A DNA stretch of 11,035 nucleotides, from contig JADGJA010000766.1 of NCBI GenBank assembly GCA_027596035.1, positions 1 through 11,035 on the forward strand, read 5' to 3'. Each line of letters starts with the position of its first letter. The stretch's first letter is position 1. Positions 1-8,794 of this stretch are shown here, one piece after another. The position numbers and the translations under genes were made by a program. Under the pieces are notes generated by a model. That model was not told the origin of the DNA, searched no databases, and saw only the letters and a program-made list of their open reading frames with translations. The DNA comes from Thoreauomyces humboldtii (lineage: Eukaryota > Chytridiomycota > Chytridiomycetes > Spizellomycetales > Powellomycetaceae).

Positions 1-26
1 CCCCCCCCCCCCCCCCCCCCCCCCCC
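1..26. repeat. Homopolymer C tract at window start
   Basis: Positions 1-26 are an uninterrupted run of C. Nothing after it resembles a C-rich telomeric repeat such as CCCTAA. Placed at the very start of the window, it most resembles the reverse complement of the poly-G produced by two-colour sequencing chemistry at read ends, retained at a contig edge. A genuine homopolymer cannot be excluded. Confidence 0.9.
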
Positions 27-81
27 GAGGTCAGCGATATCGGGGAGAGCGCGTAGTTGCCCGCCCTCCCCGTATTTGTAT

Positions 82-113
82 GGCACATGGTTTTCGCTCG
101 GCATATGGTTTTC
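82..113. repeat. Short direct repeat, 14 bp at 18-bp spacing
   Basis: GGCACATGGTTTTC at 82-95 recurs as GGCATATGGTTTTC at 100-113, with one mismatch in 14. It is a two-copy tandem of period 18 in otherwise featureless sequence. Confidence 0.6.
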
Positions 114-447
114 TGTTGCGGGCCAAAGCAGCGTGACGGACGAAAGACACAAAGCGGTCGTGCACTCTGAGAAATCACAGCCTTCCCATGCTGCGGCCGT
201 TTCCACGAATCCAGCACAAAGCATGCTGCTGTTGTCGTCCTGCGGCCCGACCACCGGGGAAATGATTACAGCCCCGACAGCGCGGGGGGCGGGCTGCGCT
301 CAACAGCGGCGAGTGTCTAATTTCCAGACCAGCGTCGTGTAATTTGACGCTTTGCGGGGATTGATCTCTCGCAAAGCCAGGAAGCGGCCCACGGGGACAG
401 GTGCTGTACCAAGGGGAAGCCCGGTCGCCCGGTCTCTTTCGAGTCGA

Positions 448-507
448 ACTGGTAGTACTGGTACGACCACTAGTACGACTGGAACGCCCGGTAGTACTGG
501 TACGCCA
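448..507. repeat. Degenerate 9-bp-periodic array encoding Thr/Gly/Ser-rich sequence
   Basis: The stretch is built from units of about 9 bp ending in variants of TGGTAC or TAGTAC. The 15-mer GGTAGTACTGGTACG occurs exactly twice, at 451-465 and 490-504. In the frame starting at 448 it reads TGSTGTTTSTTG and continues to a PGSTGTPE end with a TAA stop at 511-513. This is the composition of mucin-like low-complexity tails. The frame opens after a TAA at 340-342 and has no ATG, so it could be a terminal exon or non-coding repeat. Confidence 0.5.
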
Positions 508-729
508 GAATAATATTTTCCTTTCGCTTCGCCTCGCCAGCCCTGGCAGCCCCGGGAAAGACACACCTGGTGTTCCCGTACAACTTGCAAGCAGAAATTT
601 GATCTTTGGGAACTACGTGTACAGTGTGTACCGGCAAGTAAAAAATGCACGGCGCAGCTTCCGACAGAGACACGATCGTCGACCAAGATCCAAAAACCGT
701 CCCGACAAGCGGAATTGCTATCACGATGC

Positions 730-733
730 AAAA
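730..733 (-). terminator. RNA polymerase III terminator of the tRNA gene
   Basis: On the minus strand a TTTT run (AAAA at 730-733 on the plus strand) lies 13 nt after the last tRNA base at 747. Four T residues soon after the tRNA 3' end is the normal pol III stop. Confidence 0.65.
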
Positions 734-746
734 GATGCAAGCACAC

Positions 747-837
747 CGACGCCTACAGGATTTGAACCTGTGCTCCCAGAGGGAACCTCCTTACAGTTTA
801 TAGCAGGGAGGCGCCTTAACCACTCGGCCAAAGCGTC
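747..837 (-). tRNA. tRNA-Ser (anticodon GCT) with 9-nt intron
   Basis: The reverse strand folds into a complete class II tRNA. The 7-bp acceptor stem pairs GACGCTT (831-837) with AGGCGTC (748-754), with one G-T pair. The D-stem is GCC/GGC (826-828 with 813-815). The anticodon stem is CCTCC/GGAGG (807-811 with 786-790). The long variable arm (772-785) has a TCCC/GGGA stem, and the T-arm is ACAGG/CCTGT around TTCAAAT. The discriminator base is G (747), as expected for serine; with the long variable arm this argues against Leu (A73) and Tyr (short arm). The anticodon loop reads CTGCTA, then a 9-nt intron at 792-800 after base 37, then A, giving anticodon GCT (802-804) for AGC/AGU codons. The mature length is 82 nt before CCA. 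The A-box TGGCCGAGTGG lies at 820-830 and the B-box GGTTCAAATCC at 758-768. Its first 12 nt are shared with the flanking minisatellite. Confidence 0.93.
792..800 (-). other. Intron of tRNA-Ser(GCT)
   Basis: The nine bases TAAACTGTA (minus strand) separate base 37 from base 38 of the anticodon loop, the canonical position of eukaryotic nuclear tRNA introns removed by the SEN endonuclease. Removing them restores a 7-nt loop CTGCTAA. I see no stretch complementary to the GCT anticodon in the intron. Confidence 0.85.
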
Positions 838-1183
838 CGATACATGTGGGCCAAAGCATTCGATACATGAGGGTTAAAGGCATCCGATACATGTGGGCCA
901 AAGGCGTCCGATACATGGGGGTCAAAGGCATCCGATACATGTGGGCCAAAGGCATCCGTGGGCCAAAGGCATCCGATACATGTGGGCCAAAGGCATCCGA
1001 TACATGTGGGCCAAAGGCATCCGATACATGTGGGCCAAAGCGTCCGATACATGTGGGCCAAAGGCATCCGATACATGGGGGCCAAAGGCATTCGACACAT
1101 GTGGGCCAAAGTCATCCGATACATGAGGGCCAAAGCGTCCTATACATGTGGGCTAAAGCGTCGTATACATGTGGGCCAAAGCG
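826..1183. repeat. Minisatellite, about 15.5 units of 23-24 bp, overlapping the tRNA 5' end
   Basis: Units begin with GGCCAAAG at 826, 849, 872 (GGTT variant), 896, 920 (GGTC variant), 944, 961, 985, 1009, 1033, 1056, 1080, 1104, 1128, 1151 (GGCT variant) and 1174 (partial, to about 1183). The 23-bp form is GGCCAAAGCGTC followed by CGATACATGTG. The 24-bp form replaces GCGTC by GGCATC. The unit at 944-960 is only 17 bp because it has lost ATACATG. The first unit (826-848) physically contains tRNA bases 1-12, so the repeat motif is the head of the tRNA gene plus about 11 nt of its 5' flank. The 23-bp form, which keeps the exact tRNA sequence, sits mainly at both ends (826, 1128, 1151) and once inside (1033). 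The frames read through the array are translations of the repeat, not genes. Confidence 0.97.
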
Positions 1184-2986
1184 CGGGGCAAATAGGCAGC
1201 GGCAGGGTCCGCTTGTGCGCTGGAGTCTACGACTACGTTTGCCGAGTGTCTCGTTTGGCCAGGGTCCAGTGCCAGTGCCAGCGTCCCCTCGACATGGATA
1301 CAATGAGCCAAGGAAGAGAGCAGAACATCTATTTCGGATGGAGGCCATGAGAATGAGGCATGGAAAAAATGGACGACGCATACGCAACCCCTGAGGCGTC
1401 CTTGGGTCAAGCCCCAACTCGTGTCCTCCTGTGCTCGTTCGTCGCTGACGCTGCGTGACCCGGACCTGCCAAGCCAAGTTACCAAGTCCGTCAGAGAGGC
1501 AGTCCTTTCCAGTAAATCCGTCGTGCACGGAACAGCAAGGAACGGTTCTCTGATCGGCCAGGTACCGAGTTCGCAGCATCTTTCAATCTTGCACACCTGC
1601 CGCGCGGAAGAGAGCAAATGGCGTCGCATCAGGCAATGCGTTAAACGAGGAGAGCGAGTTAAAAATCAAATCCAGGAACATGAACAATGATTGGGGACGG
1701 GTAAAAACTTGACTACGGTTGCTGATATTTCACACTGCTCCGATTCGGTATGATAACGACATGCCTAGTATACCTCTTTTTGTCGGTCGCGCTGTATCGA
1801 AAGACATGGAGACGACGTGGCCAAGCGCACCAAGGGCGAGCCGTTCGGTTGCCGAGGATGCTGCCGAAACCATGACCGGCCATCTGCTGCCGGACATAGA
1901 CATCGAAAGGTCGGCAATGCAACAACACCCCAGCGACGTAATGAAACTTCTGCTTCCGAGGGACAGGTCTCATCCGCTTCCAGCCAGTGCGTGCACGGAA
2001 GCCCGGGGCGAGTCCAGTATCCAAGTCGATAGCATCACATTCAGAAGTTGAAGCGGTGAACGCCCAGCAGTGGCCGACGCTGGGGAGATCGAGGAACGCT
2101 CATCGACTCCGCAAAGGATGCTGCTAGAGGTGTATCAAACCTGGAGTTGAGAGGAAGGTTTACGGTTGGAGCAAATGGAAAGCCCGGGAATGTAGCGGCG
2201 CGCACTTTATCAAAGACGACACGACGGAACCAAATTCAACCAGGACCGCACTCTTTCAAGACAAGTGCAAAGGGATCGACGGGATCGCGCCTTCGTGTCC
2301 ACGTGAATGGAACCCTTGGGAAGACGTCATCTCCCTATTCCGCGACTGCTCGTCCTTGGGAACCCAGGGTCCTCGAGTTTGTTTCTCTCCAATTCCCAGC
2401 CCAGGTGATGAATCGAACGGTACGAGACGTGCGCACCGGGGTTTGCATGATGGATCCAGAGCAATTGAAAGGTCGTCGAGCACCTGTGGTAAAATGGGCC
2501 GAGGGGGTGCACCTTACAAATAGCAACGGGCGGTTGCGAGATCACGTAAGCAGCGTCGCCTAGAGAACTCCGACGCTCGACGCCCCACCCACCCCACCAC
2601 AGCCCATCTTCTGCGACGGTTCATCTGAGGGAAAAGGATGTTGCTCCACCCAACCTAGGGACGTGCCTTTCTCCCTCGACCATCCTTGCAGCACCAGAAG
2701 AGAATCCAACAGCAGCATCGGCGAATTTCCGCAAGCACTCCACCTGTGAAAAGGTGGCGACAGCAGGAGGCCCAAGGTTATTCCTAATTCCAGAGCAGTT
2801 TTTCAAGGTTTCCGTATTTGTATCTGCGAAAATCCCTTCCAGCTACAGGTCTCCTCAACGCAACTGGAAGTTGCCCCTCTACCGACGGCTCACGCATACG
2901 ACTCTTTACATCACGAAATCCACAGCGGCCGGTCCCCACATCCGTGCTTTCGTGACAGGGAAAACTTTAACCAGCTCACCTTGCCG
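1184..2986. other. Long intergenic region upstream of the histidine kinase, no supportable gene
   Basis: About 1.8 kb lies between the minisatellite and the kinase start. Both strands contain only short frames without recognisable domains. The best ATG-initiated one is 1761-2051 (96 residues), and a 138-codon open stretch at 2147-2563 lacks ATG. Neither shows a domain, convincing splice sites or a family resemblance. The last 240 bp (2750-2986) are open in the frame of the kinase but contain no in-frame ATG, so they are either 5' leader or part of an unrecognised upstream exon. The region presumably contains the kinase promoter, but I recognise no TATA box. Confidence 0.5.
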
Positions 2987-5900
2987 ATGAAGCATCCGTC
3001 GCTGCGTCTTCCACAACAACCAGCCCATCACCACAACCCAAGTCCACCACTCACCGAAGGTGAACTCACCCCACCCACAGCACCAGCAGCACTACCGACG
3101 CCGTCCGAGGAAGCCATGGTGTCCGCGTTCGACCTCTACAAGGAGTTCATAACCCCTCACGATCGTCGATACTGGGTACACTACACCACCGAAGATCAAC
3201 AGGTCATCATCGAAGCCGCCAAAAGATCCATGGGAGCCATCCGACACGTCGTCAGCGCCTACGAGAGCGACATCGTAGGGATAGCCATAAGCGATCGAAG
3301 CGGGGTCGTGCTGGAAGCCAACACAAAGTGTCTCGCTCTGCTCGGTAAAACCCGACACGACCTGACGGCTCAGAGGGTCACTCGAATGGACTTCATGACG
3401 CCCGAGATCAGGGAAAAGTATCCCAACATGGTGGACGACGTCGTCAACAAGCACAAACGCGTCTGCTTCAAGAAGGACCTGTGGGGTGGGAGGAAGAACG
3501 GGGAAAAGTACACCGTCCTCATGGAGGTTCGACACATCCCTGCCACCGGACAGAACGTCATCTACCTCATCGACGAGACGAACGGCATCAGTCGACACGA
3601 CGAACATCGAAGACATCGCGACATGTTCGAACAGCTCGCCAACAGCGTGCCCTTCATGATATGGACGGCGGACGCCGAGGACGGGTCCGTGACGTACTGC
3701 AACGATCGATGGTACGAGTACACGGCCATGGACAGGAACCTGGTGAACAAGGGACAGAGCTGGCTCGACGCCCTTCCGGCCGAGTTCAGGGGAGTGTGTT
3801 CGGACCGTTGGAAGAGCTGTCTCAAGACCGGGAAGGAGTTTCAGGCAGAGTTCAAGCTCGTGAATCGACAGGACGGGACCTACAGGTGGCACATGGCGAG
3901 AGCCGTCCTCTGTCGCAACGTGACGTCGGGAACGGAAACGACGTCGGGAGAACCCGTGTGGTTCGCCACCTGCATCGACATCCACGATCAGAAGACGGCC
4001 ATGCTGAGGTCCGAGATCGCAGAGGCTCAGTTTTCGCATCTCCTGGACAATCTACCCATCATCGCTTGGGGATGCGACGCGAGTGGAAAGTGCAATCTGA
4101 CCCGAGGGAGCGCGCTCAAGGATCATGCGATAAAGGACGGGGACATGCTCGGTTACGATCTCTTCGATTACTACCAACGGAACAACCCGACGGTGGTGCC
4201 GCACATACGGAGAGCTCTTGCAGGGGAGTCGTTCGGCATCAGCACGCGCCACGGAGAGCATTGGTATCAGACCATGTACAGTCCTGTTCAGAGCGATACG
4301 GGAGGCGTGGCAGGGATGTTGGCCATATCTATCGACGTGAGCGATTCAAAGAACCGGGAGGAGGCCGAGAGAACCGGGGAAGTCGCAAAGAGAGCCTTGA
4401 AGGCGAATACTGAGTTTGTGGCCAGGTATGGGGTGATCACTTGTTCGCGGTACTGTTTCTTCCTGTTGATCCTCCGTCCATCCATCACTTGCAGCATCTC
4501 GCACGAAATTCGTACGCCTCTCAATGGTTAGAGATTTAAGTTGCTGTGCTGAGACTATGCCGATTGTAGTGCTGACTATTTGAGGATCACAGGGATAATC
4601 GGGATGGCAGATTTGATTCTGGCAGACACCATAAGCGAGCTCCACCGTCCTTTCATGGGGCTTTTGAAATCTTCCGGCCGCACTCTGCTCTCCATCGTCA
4701 ACGAGCTCCTCGACCTCTCCAAGCTGAACGCCGGGAAGATGTCACTGGAATGCATCGACATGGACCTGCGATCCATCGTCCAAAGCGTCGTCCAGACCAC
4801 AAAGGTGTCCCTCACACAACCTTCCATCCAGCTCATCACCACAGTGGATCCACTCCTCCCCGAAGTGGTGCGAGGAGATCCGACGAAGATCCAACAGATA
4901 GTGACGAACCTGACGAACAATGCGGTGAAGTTCACCAAAGTCGGTAGCGTCGAGATCAAGGTGACCGTGACCTCCGGCACACCCACGACCCCCTCCCAAC
5001 CGCTCTCGGTGCGACTGTCGGTGATCGACACGGGATGCGGCGTGTCGGAGGAGTTTCGAAAAAAGCTGTTCAGCGATTACTGTCAGGAGGACGCTTCCAT
5101 AGCCAGACAGTACGGTGGGACAGGTCTCGGTCTTGCCATCTGCCAGAAACTGGCCGTCTTGATGAACGGTTCGATATCCGTCGAATCGGAGAAGGGAAAG
5201 GGTACCACCTTCTTTGTGGATCTGCCCCTTATGTGCAGTGCGAGCGTCGTGACCGTCGTCAAAAGCGACAGTCACAGCAAGATGACCCCTGAGGAACTGG
5301 GAACGACCAGAGCCATGCGGATACTGGTTGCGGAGGATAACAGTATCAACCAGATCATCGTAGAGAGGATGTTGACGTGAGTTTTCTTTCTCGTTTGCTT
5401 CAGTAGCTAGCATCTTGTTTGTTGTTTGAATCCCACGAAGCCGTCGTACTGACTCGCTCGGTTCTTCTTTACGTCAGACGCATGGGATGCGCGTTCGACA
5501 TTGTCGCAGACGGCGAGCAGGTCTTGGCCAAACTTCAGACAGAGACGTATGGCATCATCTTTATGGATTGCGAGATGGTAATCAGGAGCCTAGTTTGGCC
5601 CGACCTCTCATTATGAAAAACAAGTTCACTTATTACCTTTTCAATCTTTCTTTAGCCAATACTGGACGGTTTCGCAGCGACCCGCGCGATCCGGTCCCTC
5701 GAAACCATAAACCACGTGACGATCATAGCACTGACAGCCGACGCCGTAGCCGAAACGCGTCAAAGGTGTCTCGACGCCGGAATGGACGACTATCTGACCA
5801 AACCAGCGACCTTCAAGGCCGTCGCCGACATGATCGCAAAGTGGTCACCTGCAGAACTGGCAACAGGGGAGTCGATCACGGCCAGCGGAGATGCGTCCGG

Positions 5901-6057
5901 GTCGAGTTTCTTCACCTCGAAAACGGATGATGCTGCTAGTGGCGATGGTGGGACTGGACATCGGGTGGCGAAGAGGGAGAGGGAAAAGGAGGATGGTCAA
6001 CCGACGGCGAGACGACCTTCCGCGATACCGGATAAGGGACCGATGACGGCGAGTTGA
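2987..6057 (+). CDS. Hybrid sensor histidine kinase (PAS-PAS-PAS-HisKA-HATPase-REC), five exons
   Basis: Exons: 2987-4425, 4495-4526, 4593-5376, 5478-5577 and 5656-6057. All introns are GT-AG (69, 66, 101 and 78 nt). The product is 918 aa. After a Pro/His-rich N-terminus come three PAS-like sensor domains (about 88-200, 213-335 and 349-455). The HisKA H-box SHEIRTPLNG has phospho-accepting His483. The ATPase domain has an N-box around Asn600 (NLTNNAVKFT), a G1 box DTGCG at 636-640 and a G2 box GGTGLGL at 665-671. A C-terminal receiver (about 731-850) has acidic pocket Glu738/Asp739, phospho-acceptor Asp782 (FMDCEMP), Thr812 and Lys834 (LTKP). A charged low-complexity tail follows. There is no signal peptide or membrane segment, so it is probably a soluble sensor that autophosphorylates and passes phosphate His-Asp to a Ypd1-type HPt protein. 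That relay is known for fungal hybrid kinases and is inferred here. The ligand and fungal kinase group are unknown. Translation may instead start at Met44 (3116), which has a better context. Confidence 0.93.
3113..3119 (+). promoter_or_regulatory. Strong start-codon context at Met44 of the histidine kinase
   Basis: GCCATGG at 3113-3119 matches the eukaryotic start consensus (purine at -3, G at +4). The first in-frame ATG at 2987 has a C at -3. Starting at 3116 would give an 875-residue protein that lacks only the Pro/His-rich leader and keeps every recognised domain. Which ATG is used cannot be told from sequence alone. Confidence 0.4.
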
Positions 6058-6427
6058 TTGAGGTCGTGACGACAAGTCTCACGCTCATCCGCTCCCGTCG
6101 CTGTCCTGTCCATGTCACATCATTTCCTACTCAGCTGCAGCTTCCTCTCTGCCCCTTATGTACATATACCCACGTCTTCTTCCGACACATGTTTTGCGCT
6201 TTCACGCCCTTCTTTTTGCACTGTATCCGTTCCTTTCTGCCTCATCTGAATCTGATCTCATTGCCTTTGAAACATCATCGACTCACGTTCTGTTCGTGGA
6301 ATTTTGCGCGGAAACAATAGAAATACAGAAAAAATATAAGAAACAACAAAACGGGCAGACATTCAGATATGACCGACTGCCGCGGTCGATACGCATCGTC
6401 GGTGTTGCAAGAAAACACCCAGTTCCC
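6058..6427. other. Convergent intergenic region between histidine kinase and gamma-tubulin stops
   Basis: The two genes end tail to tail with 370 bp between their stop codons. The plus strand is pyrimidine-rich up to about 6245. An A-rich stretch at 6311-6352 includes AATAGA and AAAATATAAG. It is the likeliest place for kinase 3'-end formation, about 255 nt after its stop. Read on the other strand it is T-rich and starts about 76 nt after the gamma-tubulin stop. I see no gene here. Confidence 0.5.
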
Positions 6428-8543
6428 TCATCGTCCCGGCGCGTTCCCGCCCTAAAAATTGGACCAAAGCGATCAATCTCAGGACCTGATGACACAACAA
6501 CACCGCCCACCTCATCACGTACCCAGTTGATGTAATCCGGACTCTCGCATGCCTCGTACTCTGAGATGAGCTCTTGTACCACTTCTCTGCGATCGTGAAA
6601 AGCGTCAGATATGTCCCATCAATCCAATGAAAAAATCGCGAAAGATGGTTCTTCCTTTACGCCCGCTTCCTCACCGTGAATCGTCAAACTCCTCTAACCC
6701 GTCCGCGAACATGGGTTCCCGCTTATACTGCTCCAAGAATGCGTTTCGTTTCCGAAGTCGGTCGTATTGGTCGCACGTCCTTTTGAACAGCTTTGGGAAG
6801 CGGAATCACAGAGAAAAGATCAGATCATCGTTCATCGTCGAGATTTTCTTCAGCGGCTATCATTCGTCAGCAAAAGGAAGGGGTGTTTTCTTACCGATCC
6901 GATGCTTGTATGGTTGGCAAGCATGAGACCCGATACGCGGTGAGCGGTCTGCACGTAAGGTGATTTCTTCGAGAGTGCCACCTGGATGCTCGCAGGACCC
7001 CACGGGATGAACTGAGCCAACCTGCGTTCCCGGACGCGCATCAGGGACTTGTGAACCTGTTAAGAATGCATTAGCTTCGTTTTCGAACCAGCATCAAGCT
7101 CCAGTATGTCACGCTCACATCCGTCGGATCGCAATCCCCTTGAATGATGTTCAGGATGGAGATATAGCAGCTCTTTTTCGTCGCAGTTGTCGACACCATC
7201 TTGTTCTTTGGCTGCAGGAGTCTTCGCATGACATCGAGGACGGTCGTCTTTCGGACGCTCTTCGCCTTGTCCACTTGTTCTCCCGTGAAAGGGGTGTAGG
7301 AGGTCATGAGGAAGTGGCATCGGGGGGTGGGGATGAGGGAGGCTACGATGCCGACGAGATCGTTGTTCATGTAGCCGGGATATCGGAGGGTGGTAGTGCT
7401 GGCGGACATGACGGTCGAGACCAGCTGGTTGGTTTGTGCAAAGGTTGGGTTCGGGATGTGGAGGGTGTCTGCTGCGATTCGGTTGAGAGCGGCGTTGTCC
7501 AAAACCACCTAACAGGACAGCAATTCTAGGTTCAGAACTCTAAGACCTCAACGCGATTGGTGGTGCAAGGAGCCTGCGTACCACGGAATCAGCGTTCAAA
7601 GTCAATCTCTTCAAGCTCAGCATCGAGTTGTACGGTTGCACGACGACGTCGCTCGTCTCCTGAGAGTTTGGGAACACCGAGTACGTCTGAATCAACTTTT
7701 TCGGATACCGGTCGTTCAACGTCTCCAGAAGGTTGCTGCCCAATCCGGATCCCGTTCCTCCCGCGATCGAATGCAGCAGCATGAAGCCCTCCAGACTGTC
7801 GCTTCCGTCAGCCTCCCTGTCGATCATCTCGATGATGTCTTCGTGGATCTTTTCGGCCTGGGCGTAGCCTGCCGCCCAGTTGTTGCCCGCTCCGCCCCCT
7901 TCCTTGGATTGCAGGATGTTTTCGGGGTTGTAGAGGTTGGCGTAAGGACCCGAGAGGATGTTGTTGATCACACGGGGTTCGAGGTCGAGAAGGAGGGCGC
8001 GAGGAATGTAGTGTTCGTCGTCTGCCTGTTTTCCCAAACGAGGCTAGGTGAGTCGGAACCGCGACAACGCAACGGTAACAATACGCTGAGGTGGACGTAC
8101 CTGATAGAAGAAGACATCCTTTCGATCCGTGCCTTCCGTCGCGTATTCCTCTAACGTACCATCCGGACTGATCCCGTGTTCCGAACACAGCTGTTGCCAG
8201 AACTCCTGTCCGACTGGAAAAGGAGACCGCCAGATCAGTCGCGAGGCCCAGTTGCACAAGCTCGAGAGGGAAGCAATATCGACTGCCGCACCGCCGTGGC
8301 AGAGCTACGGTAAACAGATTGTCCAGGCGGGAGGGTCGTCCCACACGATACACACTCCAGCTCCTGCGAATGCAGACCATGAAAAGCGCTCCACCCGTGT
8401 CTCATGCAAACATCATTCCGTCAAGGACGTAATCTCATGTCCCAGCCCATGATCGTCGTTCGCTCTCCCACTGCTGATCCTATGCGTTGCTCACTTTGGT
8501 TCCCGCACTGTCCTGCTTGCAAAGTGATGATCTCCCGAGGCAT
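6428..8543 (-). CDS. tubG: Gamma-tubulin, eight exons
   Basis: Exons in transcript order: 8543-8495, 8213-8101, 8025-7582, 7508-7119, 7056-6895, 6790-6675, 6586-6523 and 6451-6428. All introns are GT-AG (281, 75, 73, 62, 104, 88 and 71 nt). The spliced product is 453 aa, the usual length for gamma-tubulin. Exon 1 encodes the diagnostic start [16 protein letters not shown]. Gly-rich GTP-binding segments are GGGAGNNW (97-104) and the tubulin signature AGGTGSGLG (142-150). Further family hallmarks are [56 protein letters not shown] and [14 protein letters not shown]. Gamma-tubulin nucleates microtubules at spindle pole bodies within the gamma-tubulin complex with GCP2/GCP3. The short last exon, giving a GGNAPGR end and TGA stop, is inferred; without that splice the frame stays open to 6283. 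The gene converges with the histidine kinase and is divergent from the helicase. Confidence 0.96.
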
Positions 8544-8794
8544 CTCCGAGGTGTGAAACGACTAGTGTGCTGGATGGCGTCTGCAGACCGTCTGAAGATG
8601 GTACACTGGTTCAGTCGAGATGTTGAAGGCCCTCGTCGATTCTGAATTCTTCTTGAGGTCAAGTACAGTGGGACTGAAGGGCCTGCACGAAGTACAGGAT
8701 TTGCTGTTGGGCATGGGATGGGGGGGTGCGATTGTTGAGACGACGCGCCAGAGGTCGCAGGAAACTGTCCGAACTCGTCGGACTCAGGAGCACA

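Larger units (their letters stand above)
27..746. other. Left intergenic region, no supportable gene
   Basis: No open frame here starts with ATG and resembles a known protein, and the overlapping frames on both strands look like chance products of GC-rich sequence. The stretch contains a 7-bp inverted repeat (CGGGGAG at 41-47, CTCCCCG at 66-72), a short direct repeat at 82-113, a 9-bp-periodic array near 448-507, and the pol III terminator of the downstream tRNA at 730-733. A frame open from 343 to 513 (TAA) without ATG could be a 3' exon of a gene lying off the left edge, but no splice or homology evidence decides it. Confidence 0.6.

Noticed and set aside
747..837. tRNA-Tyr reading, because GTA occurs in the extended anticodon loop
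   Set aside because: The long variable arm and G discriminator fit serine, and removing nine bases after base 37 gives a proper GCT loop.
838..1183. CRISPR-like interpretation of the regular repeats
   Set aside because: Units abut directly with no unique spacers, and the sequence is eukaryotic. It is a minisatellite.
846..1394. Open frames through the minisatellite giving repetitive Trp/Lys/Arg or His/Pro peptides
   Set aside because: They are direct translations of 23-24 bp units in all frames. The 23-bp units break codon phase, which argues against selection for a protein.
1761..2051. ATG-initiated 96-residue frame in the intergenic region
   Set aside because: The length is within chance expectation for this GC content, with no domain, no convincing splice sites and no neighbour context. 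It is kept only as a remote possibility.
2147..2563. 138-codon open stretch upstream of the kinase
   Set aside because: There is no ATG near its start, no recognisable domain, and no splice pattern joining it to the kinase.
3092..4039. Long antisense open frame (315 codons) opposite kinase exon 1, and similar long alternate frames at 3481-4413, 9150-9989 and 10077-10814
   Set aside because: They mirror genes with strong domain evidence and arise from GC-rich codon use that avoids stops in other frames. Their translations show no domain.
8214..8320. Candidate gamma-tubulin N-terminal exon reading [11 protein letters not shown] or RRCGSRY just upstream of exon 2
   Set aside because: The resemblance to QLGQCGNQIG is superficial. 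The true exon 1 at 8495-8543 matches exactly and splices in phase.
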